Shown in pieces: positions 25,001-37,196 of a stretch of 64,000 nt of DNA. Within the stretch, counting starts at the first letter, position 1, and every line of letters starts with the position of its first letter. Location of the stretch: the NCBI GenBank assembly GCA_028564675.1, contig JAOVVO010000236.1:43828-107827 (forward strand). Reading direction: 5' to 3'. The notes below the pieces were generated by a model, which searched no databases, was not told the origin of the DNA, and saw only the letters and a program-made list of their open reading frames with translations. Both the position numbers and the translations under genes were made by a program. This DNA comes from Onchocerca lupi. Taxonomy: Eukaryota; Nematoda; Chromadorea; Rhabditida; Onchocercidae.

Positions 25001-28000
25001 ATGTATCTTATTTTCTTTGAAAAGGAACAGAAGGGATTTAAATATTTAAAAGGGATGATGCATATTGGCGTCATTTAAAATGGAACGAATCTTGTCATTC
25101 GATTCCTGTCTGCAGATGACTATTGAACAGAGTTCTCAGCTCCTTCAGTTGGATGGAAAAGAATAAGACGAGGAGAGAATTATGATGTACATTGTTACAG
25201 TCATTGAAAAGCATTTCCGTGTGGGATTTTTCTAATAATATGTAATTGAGTGAATATTAGTAAAAAAAGTTCTATTTTAACTATGAGTTTTTGGATATTC
25301 CAAAAAATCAAGCAGAATCCATTCTTCTTTGGCTGAATTTTAAATTTCTTTCTTCAGTCTTCTGGATATCTTTTTGCAGATTTCTAAAAATGCATTTAAT
25401 TATCTTTTCTTCCTACCTGTGGAATATGCGGGATATCTTGGATTCTTTTAGAATTGAATTATTTGACAAATTAATTGTAATTGGTTTTTTAATTAAGAAG
25501 ACATTAAGCAATTAAGAAAAACTGTGCCTTCAATATTTCCAGCAACAAAATTGAGAGTGTGGACTACTTTCTTATTATCTTTTGTTGATCTTTTTTTTAA
25601 ATACTTTTCTTTTCACTGTTTCATTTAATCATGATCATCACTGCCAATAATCGAAAGCTTTGCTATAATATTCTATTTCGCAAAACGTTCATCGACGTTT
25701 TGTGAAAATAGATGACGGAATTAAGCCAAGATTAAATAATGCGCAAATGATTTGTCTTTCCTCGCGTATACTGTTATGTCATTCAAACCAGTAATCATGG
25801 AAGTGATCATTCTCAGCAAATTAGCAGTGATATTAAGTCATTACTTGGTGTTCAAATTTATCATTTCAACAAGCAGTTGGAACATCTGATAGATTATTGT
25901 CAGCTAACTTGCTGATTCTTTGATTGCGTGAATCACTGGTTTATTCCTATATCAAAAAAAGTGGATGCATCATATTTTGGATTTCATCCAAAATATTTCT
26001 GGATCCATACTTTTTATTATCCAATTCTAAAGCTTTATTCCGAACCACTCGTTTGATCAATTTTTCGGCGAGATATGTACTAATTATTTCGTCCCTGGAA
26101 AATTTCAGTTCGAAAAATGTGAGTAATTATTACATCATACATATAAGACTAATTCCTCTGCTTGGCGTATTTCATTTCGTGTTGCTTTACCTCATACATT
26201 ATGGGCACTTTTTTTGCCCTTTTTGAAGGATTATTTCCTGTCGATTTGTATATACGTATTTATATCTTTCACAGTTATCTCAGATCTGTGGTACCAATAC
26301 TAGTGCCATGCAGTTTGATGATCTTTGTCTACATTCAGACAGTTAGATGGTAACTTCAATGCGGAACTAAACTGCTTAGAACAATTTGCGATCGAAGCCG
26401 AATATCTTCAATCCCATCATCGTATCAGCAACATCTGGAACAGAAATCCTCCATTACTTCCGTTTCGCTCTCATTAACTCATTTTCCCTCGTAAAAATGC
26501 CAGCTAATGATTTTTGTTGTGTTTTCTCTCTTTTAGAAATCTTTCAGAACAAGCTACTTAGCTGCTGTCTTGCTTATCTGCAGATCTGCAAGATAGCCGC
26601 TAGGTGGTTCACAACAGCTCTTCTGCTTCCTTTACTTCCCATCTTGCTCATTCTGTCTTGAAGTTCCCATCAATTTTACAGTGATATGCCTCCACTGGAT
26701 GTTGATTTCAATGAACGACTTCCGGTTAAACAAGCAGATATTAGTGATTGTAGTTCTCCTCCTGCTCTCACTCCTAAGCACATTTAAATCTTTCCTGCTC
26801 CCTTAAATCCAGTCCACTTTCTGGACTTCTCTCTTCTTTCATAACCATATCTAATTTTGATTATCATTTCGCGTATTCCGTAAGCATTATCATTGTATGA
26901 TTTGATAATGTAGCATTTCTGTTCACTTATTTGGCCCGGGTTTATCTCTGTATTATATTTTTGGATTCTTTTGAAGTTTATTTGAACATTTTTTTGAGTT
27001 TTAATAGCCTATAGGATAGATAATTCTTCTAAAGTAGTCTGGAATTCCACTGATCGAAAATTTAGGGACTTCTACTGTCAAAGTCCTTTCCTCCAATCTC
27101 TCGAACAGTTGGAGAGAAATTTCGATTGATAGAAGAGAATCAATTCCATGAAAATGAAATTCTATCAGTATGAAGTTCTTTTTCAATATAAAATATATGA
27201 TCTCTGTTGCAATTTTGATTTGAATTGAGAATTGGACTTCAGATTTTAATTGCTGTTATTGTTCAATAAAAATGAAAGTTTTGCTTTTATTTAATAAGTT
27301 TTTAATTAGAATCGAATCAGTCAAATTTTTATTTGATTTATAAGTGGCGTTGTGTTTATCCGAAATATTAGCGCGAACGTATTTACCCATAAATGATTTT
27401 TTTAAACTACTAGCATATAGTGTATATCATATTATCATATCATATCAGAAGTAATAATAGCATTGATTGCAGCATGCTTTCATGTACCTTATGCTCCTGC
27501 TGCTCTCGATCATCTACAACATCATGTGTTTCTGCATCTTATGATCCGGTAAATTTGTCTTATCTGAAGTAAATTATATTTCTTTCTTGCATTTTATATG
27601 TTGCACCAAATCTAATTTTTTTTTTTTTTTGAATGCACTTTATTTTTAAAAGAACTATTATTTCTATCTTCTTTGTGTAACTTTTTTTCATATTGTCTTC
27701 AGCATTTGCTTCGTCTGCTTTTATCTGTATATTTTATATTAGTAAATATATTTCAGTTTCCTTTCCCGCCGTTTTCTGATTTATTTTCATGCTGTTCTTA
27801 GTTAGCTTCACTTAGAAGTTCAAAAAAAGTCTCGAAAATATTAACTGGGTCTTAAAATACTCTCCATCACGCTAATTTATCATATTGAACATTAATTTGA
27901 TGAACCGTGATCACTTCTATATTTCGAATTGGTAAGTTTAATTCAACTTTTATGACTAGTGTTATATGCAGTAAGGTTTCACCACATGTTTAATTGTCAC

Positions 28001-31000
28001 TGCATTTTTCAAAATTTCAGCATTTTTTTGAGACGATCAATCCTTTGAGCGGTTTCGGTGGGAAGGAATCGTTGGAGACATATATGTGGGAGCAGTCACT
28101 GAAGGTGGAACCAAAAGATCCTGATAAAATGGAATTTATCGTAAGTTTCCTTAGCATTATTTTACCTGTCCTGTTGTCTCTTGCTATTTAATGTTGTCGA
28201 TCAGGATTACTTGGAGCAACATTTTGCAGATAACTGGCGTAGTACATACAGAAAAGTTTGAATCCCCCTCGCTGGCCTTATTTTAAAAAGTTTCCGTTTC
28301 AAAATTTGTATTACATAAGAAACCACCCACTTTACTTTGCTGCATCTAAAGTAGAAAGAAATTGATGATAAATAGATAATAATTTTTTAGAGATTTTTCA
28401 GAATTTGGAGAATCATTTTTATTGCGTTTTCTTTGTTATTATCCTTTTCATTTTATCTGAAAATAATGCAGTTGAGGAGTAGTTTTAAGTTCAGTATTTT
28501 TAAATTTCTCGTTTTTCTGATACACTCTCTTTGGTCAATAGATTTAAAGTAATAAAATACAGGGTTCATCAATACTAACTCAGCTGCAAAAACATCCCAT
28601 TCAACGGAAAACATTTTTTAAAACTTCGGAAAAAAGCCCGGCCCAACTGTTTATGTTTTTGCACATCTTATTTGAACTTAAGAAATGCTAATAAATAATT
28701 TCATCAAACTTCAAACTAAGACTTGAAAAAAAGCTTTATTTGTCTTTAATTTATTTTAGTTTTAAATCATTTTCCAGAAAATATAAGGATTGAAATCGGA
28801 ATTCTTCATTATGCTGTCTCTGGCATAATTTAGCGCTGAAAAATTGAAAAAAATTGCAGAGCATTATTTGTTTGTCCCTATAATATTGAATGTTAAATTT
28901 TCTGGAAATTGTTTTTGGCATATCTGAAGTAATCATTTTCTACCACAAAGTAGAATTAATGATGAAAGGATCTAAAATAATTTTACGTGCGAAACAATTA
29001 TATCTCAGCAACATCCAGGTAGTAATAAATATCATAATTATTTCTGATAATGTTAACATAATTTAATTCTGGTAAGGGGTTTCGTGTCATTTCTTTGTGT
29101 ATCAGTTAGTTCCATGTTAGACATTTTCTGTTATTGTTCATTACAGATTGTTAATTGTAATAGCTCTCGTTATAGAAATCATCTAGACCAGCTCATGTGC
29201 TGAAATCGCCAGGCATCAAGCCACCCAAAGTAATCTCATCAACACCGTCAACCAGTGGTCCATCTAATCATTACTCAGGACATCGCGCTAATGGACGAGG
29301 TTTCTCGGCACTTAACAATTACAGTTCCAGTGTATCTCACTCATCAGTTGTGTGAGTTTCTAGTATCATAAATTTCTTCTTTTCAGAAGCACCATTCTGT
29401 TAATATGTTCCTATAATATCAGTTCATTCAATACTTATGCCAACTGAACGTATATCAGAAATACTTGTTTTAATGTTTCGAATAGAATCTAAGGTTATTT
29501 GGAAATAATTTATTAGCTTATTTCTTTGATAGAATAATAGCAGTCTGCTCTAAAAGCAATATAATTTAATTGGTTTTGGTTTGGTTCTTTTTAATTTTTA
29601 CCTCTTCTTACCTTAATTCAAGTTCGAATTAGTGATCGCTGCCAGCTAAGATCGACATGTGTCAGATATTTCGCCTGTGCAGAACATAATTTGTACTGAA
29701 GTATTAAACTGCTGCAAATGCGAGATTAGCTAATATTTCCAAGGTTAGGTCTATATTGCTCCTTGTTCTTAGAGACAGAAATAAAAATAGAAGCTCAGCA
29801 TGGCGCTAAAGTTCATTATTCAATAATAAATCTTGTTTAAGGAATATGACTTTATATTTAAAATCACTTGAATTATATTATCCATATTTTCTAAAAAAAA
29901 AAAAAAAAATCCTGTATATTGATTTTCATATTAATAAAATATATTGTAAGGGTAACAGTTCAAATCGAATTGTCAGTTTGTGTTTAAGTATTGCTTCAAA
30001 ATTACATGCCTTCTCTTATTTTTCCAAGATGAGGGAATGAGTTGAATTTATTTGAAAAATCCGTTTGTTGCTGCTAATGCTGGAAGAAAGCAATTATTTG
30101 AATTGAAAAGGGATTTAATTATTTTTCCTCGTGCTGTTATGTTATAAACGTGCTTGAAAATTGCGGAATGGGCTCTTAATTATCATTTAAATTTCATTAT
30201 TTTGAAATTAGTCATTTTCAACAATGGTTTCATGTGTTACTTTTATTTACGCTCTTTAGGTCACATCCGAACTTTTTATCAAGTTTCGAGGAACGAAATT
30301 CTCATCTTGGAATGATTGAAATCACTCCAGGTTAATTTAAATTTCTCTCTCCATATTGTATAGCAGGATAAGACGATTTATCTATTACCATTCTAGAAAT
30401 GAATCTGATCATAGTTTTTTGGAATGAATTTATAAAATTGCCGGATTGAAGTTGGAATCTATAATTTCAAATATTTAAATACCTATATCTCTAGGTCAAC
30501 AGCCGCGATATCTTGGTGATGCAAAGCGCGATAGTCAGCCAATAGTTGAAACAGAATCAGGAATTCCGTCAATAATGCCAAAGACTAAGCATCGAAACGA
30601 TAAAGCATCCTCGACACCATCAAGTCCACGTTCATCGCAAAATGGGCATTTTATTGCTCCGTCACCACCTCCTCTCTATCCACGACAATTATCTACCCAG
30701 GAACATTTGCCTCCACCACCACCACCTATAAAAGTTTTGACTCATGCAGCTCTAGATTTCAGTGATCCTGTTCCACCTCACTCTGCACCCTTTTATATTG
30801 CTCATCTAGGTTCGTTCATTTCAATGAATTTGATTATTAATCCTTTTATTTTAGAGCTAAATACTTCGTCTAATGCATCAACAGCTTCGGCTGAGTTGTA
30901 TTGATTTCAGAAAGTTTTAAACAAATTTCGATAGCATCGTAGGGATTTGAAGAATATTATTGGGAGATTATTGATATAATTGATAACTGTCACAATTTTG

Positions 31001-31784
31001 GCACTTTCCGAATGTTGGAAATTCCCATGTTTATTTTAATTTATTGATATGATATTTCGAGACGTTCAGATTCATTCGTTTTTCCGCCATATGGAGGAAA
31101 TGCAGTATGTTCACGAACAACAATACCTTTGGAAAAAACTTCACCTATAGTTTCACCGAAACTTCACCTAAAAACTTCACCTACAACAAGCATCACTACT
31201 CCAGCCGTACCACCAAGGAAAAAAATGGAGCAGTTACCATCTCCGCTGTCTGATGATGCTGTGCGCATCGTCTGGAATAAGTTAGAATTGAATTTCTCAG
31301 ATTTTCCACATACCGAATTTCAAGTCTGTGAAATTGGAAATATATAGTTTCGCTAATAATATTTTTTGTGGCCACGTTAACTGATTTATGGTTTTTAGGG
31401 AAGCACAGCCAACGGTGCCTGATGTAAGTGCTGTCATATCATTACCCTCATCATCGTCAAATTCAATTCAAAATAATGCCACCACAATGCCAAGGTTATA
31501 TCCACGACGAACTTATCCAGTAGAGCCACCTCCCAGACCACCAAAATTGTAAGTTATTCTTTTATATATCATGACGAAGAATAATATGATGAGCAACATT
31601 TGCAAATGAGCAACACTTTTGTGTCTGAGACGTACAATGTATGCGTTATTTCAGATTTAATAGCAAAAAACAGCAAGAATTATCTGGTGAAAAGGTAGTT
31701 ACAAAAAAAAGTGGTTCCGAATCGCCTCCTCCATTACCGCCAAAAACTTACAAACGAAAGCAGCCACATAGTCGTCCATCATAG
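10053..31784 (+). CDS. sos-1: Son of sevenless Ras guanine-nucleotide exchange factor
   Basis: SOS loads Ras with GTP downstream of receptor tyrosine kinases and the adaptor Grb2/SEM-5. I built 32 exons, 4,497 nt and about 1,498 residues, with every junction in phase. Order: histone-fold region, residues about 1-189 (exons 10053-10154 to 11155-11241, ending KELLGYKL..AADILK..GNYVKNIR); Dbl-homology domain about 190-400; linker with ELWEGKEIG near 490; PH domain about 503-620; REM domain about 640-840 (KLVERLTYH, VRTFLTTYRSFC); CDC25 domain about 840-1148 (LSLHPIEIGRQ, ELNNFTG, INPPCVPFF); then a Pro/Ser-rich tail with SH3 ligands PAVPPRKK, PPPRPPK and PPPLPPKTYKRK. The last exon is 31655-31784. 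Odd points: two GC donors, an acceptor problem near 16015, about 11 CDC25 residues missing after INPPCVPFF, and one 9.8-kb intron (18198-28020). The start is chosen because WKNQKVFIDRIYQ matches the conserved N-terminal WRGL...LKKVQ of SOS. Confidence 0.94.
14486..14665 (+). other. GC-AG intron in SOS
   Basis: The exon must end after CACTT at 14485 so that L-Y-T-D-Y-N-Y follows TYH, as in the REM domain of other SOS proteins. The intron then begins GCAAGT and ends TTTTCAG. GCAAGT is the typical donor of the minor GC-AG class. The nearby GTTCTT donor would put the next exon out of frame. Confidence 0.75.
14923..14998 (+). repeat. A/C-rich simple repeat in a SOS intron
   Basis: A run of A blocks is interrupted by C and CACAC. 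The unit CAAACACACAAAAACA occurs twice. It is a simple-sequence repeat inside an intron. Confidence 0.8.
16132..16434 (+). other. Second GC-AG intron in SOS
   Basis: The exon ending CCGAAG at 16131 is followed by GCAAGA, and the next exon begins after TTTTTCAG at 16434 with ILWHIAEKG. This join is in phase and matches the SOS family (VEWHI). GT donors further downstream either break the phase or add unrelated residues. Confidence 0.6.
20718..20940 (+). repeat. Dispersed ~50-bp direct repeat
   Basis: Copies at about 20718-20770 and 20887-20940 share AATAAATGAC, TTTATTTTATTTC, GTTTATA and AGTATATAA, and both end GTTAG. They are imperfect and about 170 bp apart. Confidence 0.6.
21572..21608 (+). 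repeat. GT microsatellite
   Basis: GGTGTGTGTGTGTGTGT is followed by an interrupted CTGCACGTGTGTGGGTG, within the large SOS intron. Confidence 0.85.
22957..23820 (+). CDS. Candidate nested cysteine-rich small gene (tentative)
   Basis: Function is unknown and the gene itself is unproven. Three exon-like pieces lie in the large SOS intron. The first runs from an ATG at 22957 (or 22978) to a GTGAGC donor after 23067 and encodes a segment with DYCETTPLIADKC and NRRKRWFCQAK. The second begins after TTTTTTGCAG at 23558 with RKRQRK. The third begins after CACAG at 23708, encodes RLRCGSCDCRGLTLQYFC and ends at a TAA at 23818-23820. Joining the second to the third with the donor GTTATG after 23576 keeps the frame. 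Without that splice, the second exon ends at a TAA at 23634-23636. The product would be about 80 residues, basic and cysteine-rich, with no clear signal peptide. T-rich introns easily produce false exons, so confidence is low. Confidence 0.28.
26682..26787 (+). other. Exon-like open segment ending in a stop
   Basis: After TTTTACAG at 26681 a frame beginning DMPPLDVDFNERLPVKQ runs 34 codons to TAA at 26785-26787. Its Pro, Asp and Ser composition is more protein-like than the surrounding T-rich frames. Its phase does not fit the flanking SOS exons. It may be the terminal exon of a nested gene or a chance frame. Confidence 0.3.
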
Positions 31785-34700
31785 ATTTGAAGCAGCAATA
31801 TATTTTGTTGATTATACACAGATTTAAAAATCCCATTTCAGTGCCATTTATGCCTTATTGTCAATCGTATAGTTCTGAATTAATGCTGTTTGCCTTTGAA
31901 ATTTATACGATAAAGTTAATAATGACTGGTAATGAGGCAACATCTTACAACATTTGTAAATAAGTGTACTGGCTTCCTTTTACTTATATGATTAACCTGC
32001 GGTGTCTTTATCTTTTCTGAAAATAATTCCGTGATAATAATTATGTGTAGGGAATAGACACTTTAAAGAGGAGCTTTTAATTTGTCTTACTTAAGAGGAA
32101 TAGATTATTTGTTCTAATTATTAGTTTAGATAGAAAGAATTCTCCAAATTTGGAAACTAAACTTTGGTCTACTATGAATAAAATTCAGATTTTTAAGAAT
32201 TCTTGTTCGGTTTCATTTCGAATTTTTGTTGTAAAAATTCATTCTGTGCAGCTGTACTATTTAGCTTTACATGATAGTACCTTTATTGCTGTTGATTCTT
32301 TATACTTTGTGACGGGTGCTCTTTTTGTTAATCAATTATTTGATTAATAAGTTCCTGAAATTCTATAATCTTACATACTTAAAATATAATGCATACATGT
32401 ACTTCACTCAACCATACTTTTTCTCCATTTTTGTTGTTGAGCTTAACATTTTGTTTATAATTTATTTATTGAATTATTTGGTATGGTTCGGGGAAATTTT
32501 TTGACGACTGCTAGTATTAATTTGCGCTCTAAAGTTTTCCTTCAGCTCTTAAGAGATGAAAATTTGAGAATAAGAAATTTTTCGGAATTAAAAGTTTAAA
32601 GTTTCTAAAGTTGCGGTGAAGTTGTTTTGAAACTAAATTTATTCGGAATTTCGATTTTGCAAATCTACCTGTGTTATGTAGAATTTGATAGGATGAACCG
32701 ATCGTGCCATTTTATTGTAGTAGCTATTGCTTTCCTATGTCCTGAACTGAAACTGTGATACTTTTTTCTCCGTTTTGTTTCTGTATATGTGTGATGTCGA
32801 GTCTTATAACATCGCTCTGCCTATATTTAATATTTTGTTAATTTCATTGGTTCGTTATTCTATGGAAAATAGTGATTCATTCTCCTCTTATTTTGTTAAT
32901 GTATGTTCTCTCCCGGTTTTTAATCATTTTTACTATCATTTTTAGAAATAATTTCTATTTATTGTTGTAAAATTTGTTATTTGCAGAATTAGTAAATAAG
33001 CATAAATCTCAAGTCTAATTTAATGGAGTTTAGGTTTTCAAGATCTGTGGAAAATATCAATACATCGTGAATGGTATGCACATTTTTTCGAAGACTGCAT
33101 ACCTTCAAAGATGATGCTTGAGAATAAAGAAAACTAGGTATTGTTATTCAAATTTTTTAAGAATTTGTTGGTGCGAATCTTTACTAGACTAGATTTGCTA
33201 CCGTCACAAAAGTTTTATTAAGAAGCTCGTGAATGAAGTTAAAGTCAAATTACGGAATCTCGGTAGTGTACACATGAATTCTAATTTATTAATATTCAGT
33301 AATCAGCAATATTACTGAATTCTGATAGCCGGATATGAAGTGTAAACGTAAATCATGCTGCGTACTACATTTCATTATGTGCTTTTCTTTTTACAATATT
33401 TTAACTAACATTTCCATTAACAGTCAGTGCCAATGATAAGGGTCCTTATGGTCCTCGTTGTTAATTCGCAAAATAAATGCGAAAGACGTCTATTTCAAGT
33501 ATATTTGGTGAATGACGTCATCATGGTGACAATTTAGTGTGAAAACAGCAGTTTTACTTCAATCGAGAATCTAAAAAATTAAAATTGTCCTTCAGAAAGT
33601 GCTTGGATAGTTGTATGTCTTTCACATGAAAACTGTGTGACATTCAGTGCAGCATCGACAAGTTCTCGAAAAAATATAGATAAATGGTTTGTATTCAAAC
33701 AATGTTAACCGAACCAGTTCCTGTGGAGACGATTATTGATTCACACATCAGAAGTCAATGTTTATTTCGAAAAAAGTAAATAAATCGTAAATCTGTGTAA
33801 AGTTCGTTATCACTTTGGCAATGTTCAAGTTTTTTGACTGCAATGCTAAAATATGTGAGAAATGAAGAGATGAAGTTTAGAAATAAGGATTATTTGTTGT
33901 TTATAAATTCGTCTTTTGCCAGGAGCTTGGGAAGTTCGATGTGAATTGGTTTTTAGAGGCAGTACTGGGAATCACTACCTTCTAAAAATTTTCAGGCTTC
34001 ACAAGAGGCATATTAAACATCAGGAAACATCAGTTTTGAAATATTTAATGAGCTTTTTCATTGATCCATTCCTTCATGAAGCAAATTCAGCTGATTTTTT
34101 GATTTCAACCTGCATACACACTCAACTTGGCAGTTATCATAAAACAAGACTCTCATTGAGATCCGCCTTACACAATGCAAACATCAATCTTCATCGATTT
34201 TCTTTTGTTTTCGCTCATAATTAACGCGACTTCTTCCCAATATGCACTATTTGCAAGATAGTACTCATATGTCTGTGTGGTTTCATTGATGATTCTCCAA
34301 TTCAATAAAATGAAAGAAAATTATGTTTACAAACGGGGGAAATTACTTCTCTTCAAATTATTTCTTTTTTGTTCTTTTGAAATCTTCAAAGTTACTCAGA
34401 AAGCTCTCGATGAAATCGCAGCCATGAAAATAGAATGTTTTTGATTTTGAATGAAAATTTGCTCATTTTATTGTCATATGAGAATTTCTGGTTTAAAAAG
34501 TCAGTAATAGGCTTGAATATGATTCTAAAGTTTTCATTACTTTATTATAAGCGACATATATGCGTTTAATGAATTCATATATGAATTGCGTGTATGCACT
34601 GCATTAGATGATGATCAGTGCAAAGTTCATCTACGTTGAAGAGGAATAGTATTGATTCGTCGTAAAGGAACCTACAGCGTTGTCATTCCTTCTGTGTGCA

Positions 34701-36055
34701 TTTTTAGAAAGACTGAAGTACTATGCGTTATTTAACTTTGTCAGCAAATTACTCCAGATGTCTTTCAGCAATTCAAATATACGAAGTTTCATAATGTCAA
34801 CTTTTCCATGCATTACCAGCCATCGTTATAAGCATATGATACCAAATGTCGAATGTCAATCGAAGCGTAATGAATTCAGCTGACTGGACAAGAGCGAATT
34901 TGATAAATTTGGTAAGAGCATTTTCAAACTTCAGTCTTTGAGTGACTGAATGCGTTATGGTTTGAAAAAAGTTGCTGGAAAGAGATCACTTTTGAAGAGA
35001 AATCGAAAGGTCAAAACACATTAAATTCAAATGTAGCATTTATGAAAAATTAACTAAAAGTTCAGAGATTCAAGGCTGCATGTAAAAGTAAAGGAAGAAA
35101 GATTCGACATACTTTAGAGCATATTTCTCAACGATAGCAACAAAATGTGATCTCTCACCTATAAGTTGTGAGTCTATGTATATAGTGTTTTCACCAAAAG
35201 ATTTGAAATTTCTTCGGCAAATTTTTCATCCACTAAAAAACATTAAAACATCTCGATCAATATGTTGGAAAACGTTACTTTTCAGATGTTTGTTGAATTA
35301 TTTTTCATTTCCCTGGAAATTTATGAAAGAAAAAAATAGGGTATTTGAAAAAATGACTTAGAGAAAATAGAGGGAGAATATGGACGCAGATTTTGCATTC
35401 ATCAGTGTTTTATGTTTGTACACGCTGCATTCACGTGCATTGAATCGTGAAATGTGCTATTGATCATAATTTGCAATTATGAGAGAGTTGAATTCTGTAA
35501 TATTCAAAATCAGGTGTGTTATCAAAATTATTAATGAAATTTCATCTTTGACCGACCATAGGTGACGTAATCTTCGAATAAAATTGCAACATGAATTATG
35601 AATCAGTGATAAGAGATAATTTAAATCATTTAAAACGAACAAATTCGTTTTAATCAGTGCTTGAATTTTAAATCTGAGCTCAAAATAAATTTGCAATTCA
35701 AGTTTACCATTGATTTTAGGGTGACGAGGCGGATTTAACTGCTACGACATTGGAATTTTTTCTAATAAATAGAAATATAATGAAAAAACACCAACTTGTA
35801 ATGATCCATAGAGACTTATATGAAGGTCTTGTATCCAGTTTTGGATACAAGATCTTCATATAATTCTATATATGTATCCAGCAAAGTTTTAAACTTTTCT
35901 GTTTTTTGTTTTTTCTTTTATCAATAAATATATTTTATTAAAGAAAAAATTAAGCACTTGTATCCTTAAACAAAATTGATGTATTCATTACTCAATGTCC
36001 TGTCGTGTCATCGGGAATCGGAAGTCCTGAAATGGTGCCATGACATCTGCCCGAC
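31785..36055. other. Intergenic region downstream of SOS
   Basis: I see no supported gene. AATAAA at 32177-32182 is a possible SOS polyadenylation signal, 393 nt after the stop. A 102-codon frame at 33916-34224 starts at TTG, has no recognised motif and could be a fortuitous frame. A strong hairpin lies at 35817-35862. Confidence 0.5.
35817..35862. repeat. 21-bp stem hairpin with 4-nt loop
   Basis: Twenty-one bases ending GTATCCA are followed by GTTT and then their reverse complement beginning TGGATAC. There is one non-Watson-Crick position, which would be a G-U wobble in + strand RNA. The loop is very short for a microRNA precursor. It could be a structured RNA element or a short palindromic repeat. 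Confidence 0.8.
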
Positions 36056-36202
36056 ATGAATTATGCAAAAAGTGTCTTTTTTACATGTGTTTTGTTGTTG
36101 GTGTTCACGTGCGTTGCACCAGAGATTGGCTTTGTGTGCATGGAGGAGTGGCAAGAATGTCGAGATGATAGGGACGACTGCAGAAAGTTTTGCAAAATTT
36201 GA
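36056..36202 (+). CDS. Small secreted cysteine peptide (48 residues)
   Basis: This is a single uninterrupted ORF, too short for usual gene callers. It starts MNYAKSVFFT, followed by a strongly hydrophobic core (CVLLLVFTCVA) typical of a signal peptide, with likely cleavage after residues 21-26. The predicted mature part is about 22 residues, acidic and basic, with four cysteines in the pattern C-x6-C-x6-C-x3-C, ending CRKFCKI. Two disulfides are therefore possible. GC content is visibly higher than in the flanks. I do not recognise a family. The spacing of the last cysteines only loosely recalls nematode ShK-type domains, which have six. AATAAA lies at 36440-36445. A secreted effector or antimicrobial-like role is only a guess, and a toxin-like role is not shown. 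Confidence 0.55.
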   Translation: MNYAKSVFFTCVLLLVFTCVAPEIGFVCMEEWQECRDDRDDCRKFCKI

Positions 36203-36439
36203 TTGCTAGTCTCTATATTTAAATAGGTTAAAAGTGTAATTCACTTCTAAGCTTTGGACAAATTGTTCAACTATTTTTATCAATTTTGTTAGCATCAATT
36301 CAAGTCCTTGTTCATAATTCTTTCTTTAAAAAAACTTGGATGAAAGCCTTATGCTTTGCTAAACTTTCTCTATGGTTACGCTTGCCTGTATTAGAAGGTG
36401 CTTAAATAGAAAAGCTATGAACAAATGATTCTCAATTGC

Positions 36440-36445
36440 AATAAA
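36440..36445 (+). terminator. Possible polyadenylation signal
   Basis: AATAAA lies 238 nt after the stop of the cysteine-peptide ORF and is the nearest canonical hexamer I noticed downstream. Confidence 0.3.
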
Positions 36446-37196
36446 TAATATAGCACAATATGCCAAATTTGAGATGCTTTTATTATTTATTTCTTTCGTG
36501 ACTAATTACTTTACTCATTAAATTAAAATAACTTTAATATATTTCGACTTTTGTGATGTTGAATATATTCTCATGTTTACTTTTTCCTTCTCAACTTTCT
36601 ATGCCCATTTTCTAGCTCAAAAGACGATATACTAGTAATTTTAATGAGATAGACTCTTATTTCTAATTTGTAACCTTATTCAGTATCACAAATGTCCCTA
36701 CGCAGTTCATTACACCATTCTTTAATGAATGTAGCATGTGAAAAGTATATTTGAATTTTATATTTAAAATTGTATGTTTGCTTTCTTTAGCAACTTTCTG
36801 AACTTTCAGATTGACTTGCAAATTGCCTCTCTTATTATTGGATATATATTTAAAATTTTAGTGTATCACATATTTTTTTAACTTTCCATGTGTTGTTGTC
36901 CCTATCTATTAATGCAAAGAATTCTTAGTGAGAGGTAGAAATAACATTCCTGAGGGGTAATGTCTGCAAAGTTAAGCTGTCATCACATCAAATTCAAATT
37001 GATTTATTGAAAGTGTTGAATTGTTTGTCTGATTTCTGGACACTTGACTTTGTTTGCTATGAGTTATTGAAATTTTCATAATTGCTCGAATATTATTATG
37101 TATTATTTCTTTTTTTTTTTTTTTTTGACAGGAATAAAATGATGAAAATTGTGATAATGGAAGATATGACAAGAATTTAAATCTGCTTATTTTCAG

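Larger units (their letters stand above)
18198..28020 (+). other. Exceptional 9.8-kb intron of SOS
   Basis: The exon ending EVEPSVR at 18197 joins in phase to the exon starting HFFETINP at 28021, as in the family, so 9,823 bp lies between them. It contains a GT-dinucleotide run (21572-21590), a T run (22680-22704), a direct repeat near 20.7-20.9 kb and exon-like sequences at 22957-23820, 26682-26787 and about 27471-27546. The remainder is AT-rich with no supported gene. Confidence 0.8.

Noticed and set aside
33916..34224. 102-codon + strand frame
   Set aside because: It has only a TTG start and no recognised motif. An AG precedes it closely, but I could not join it to any other exon.
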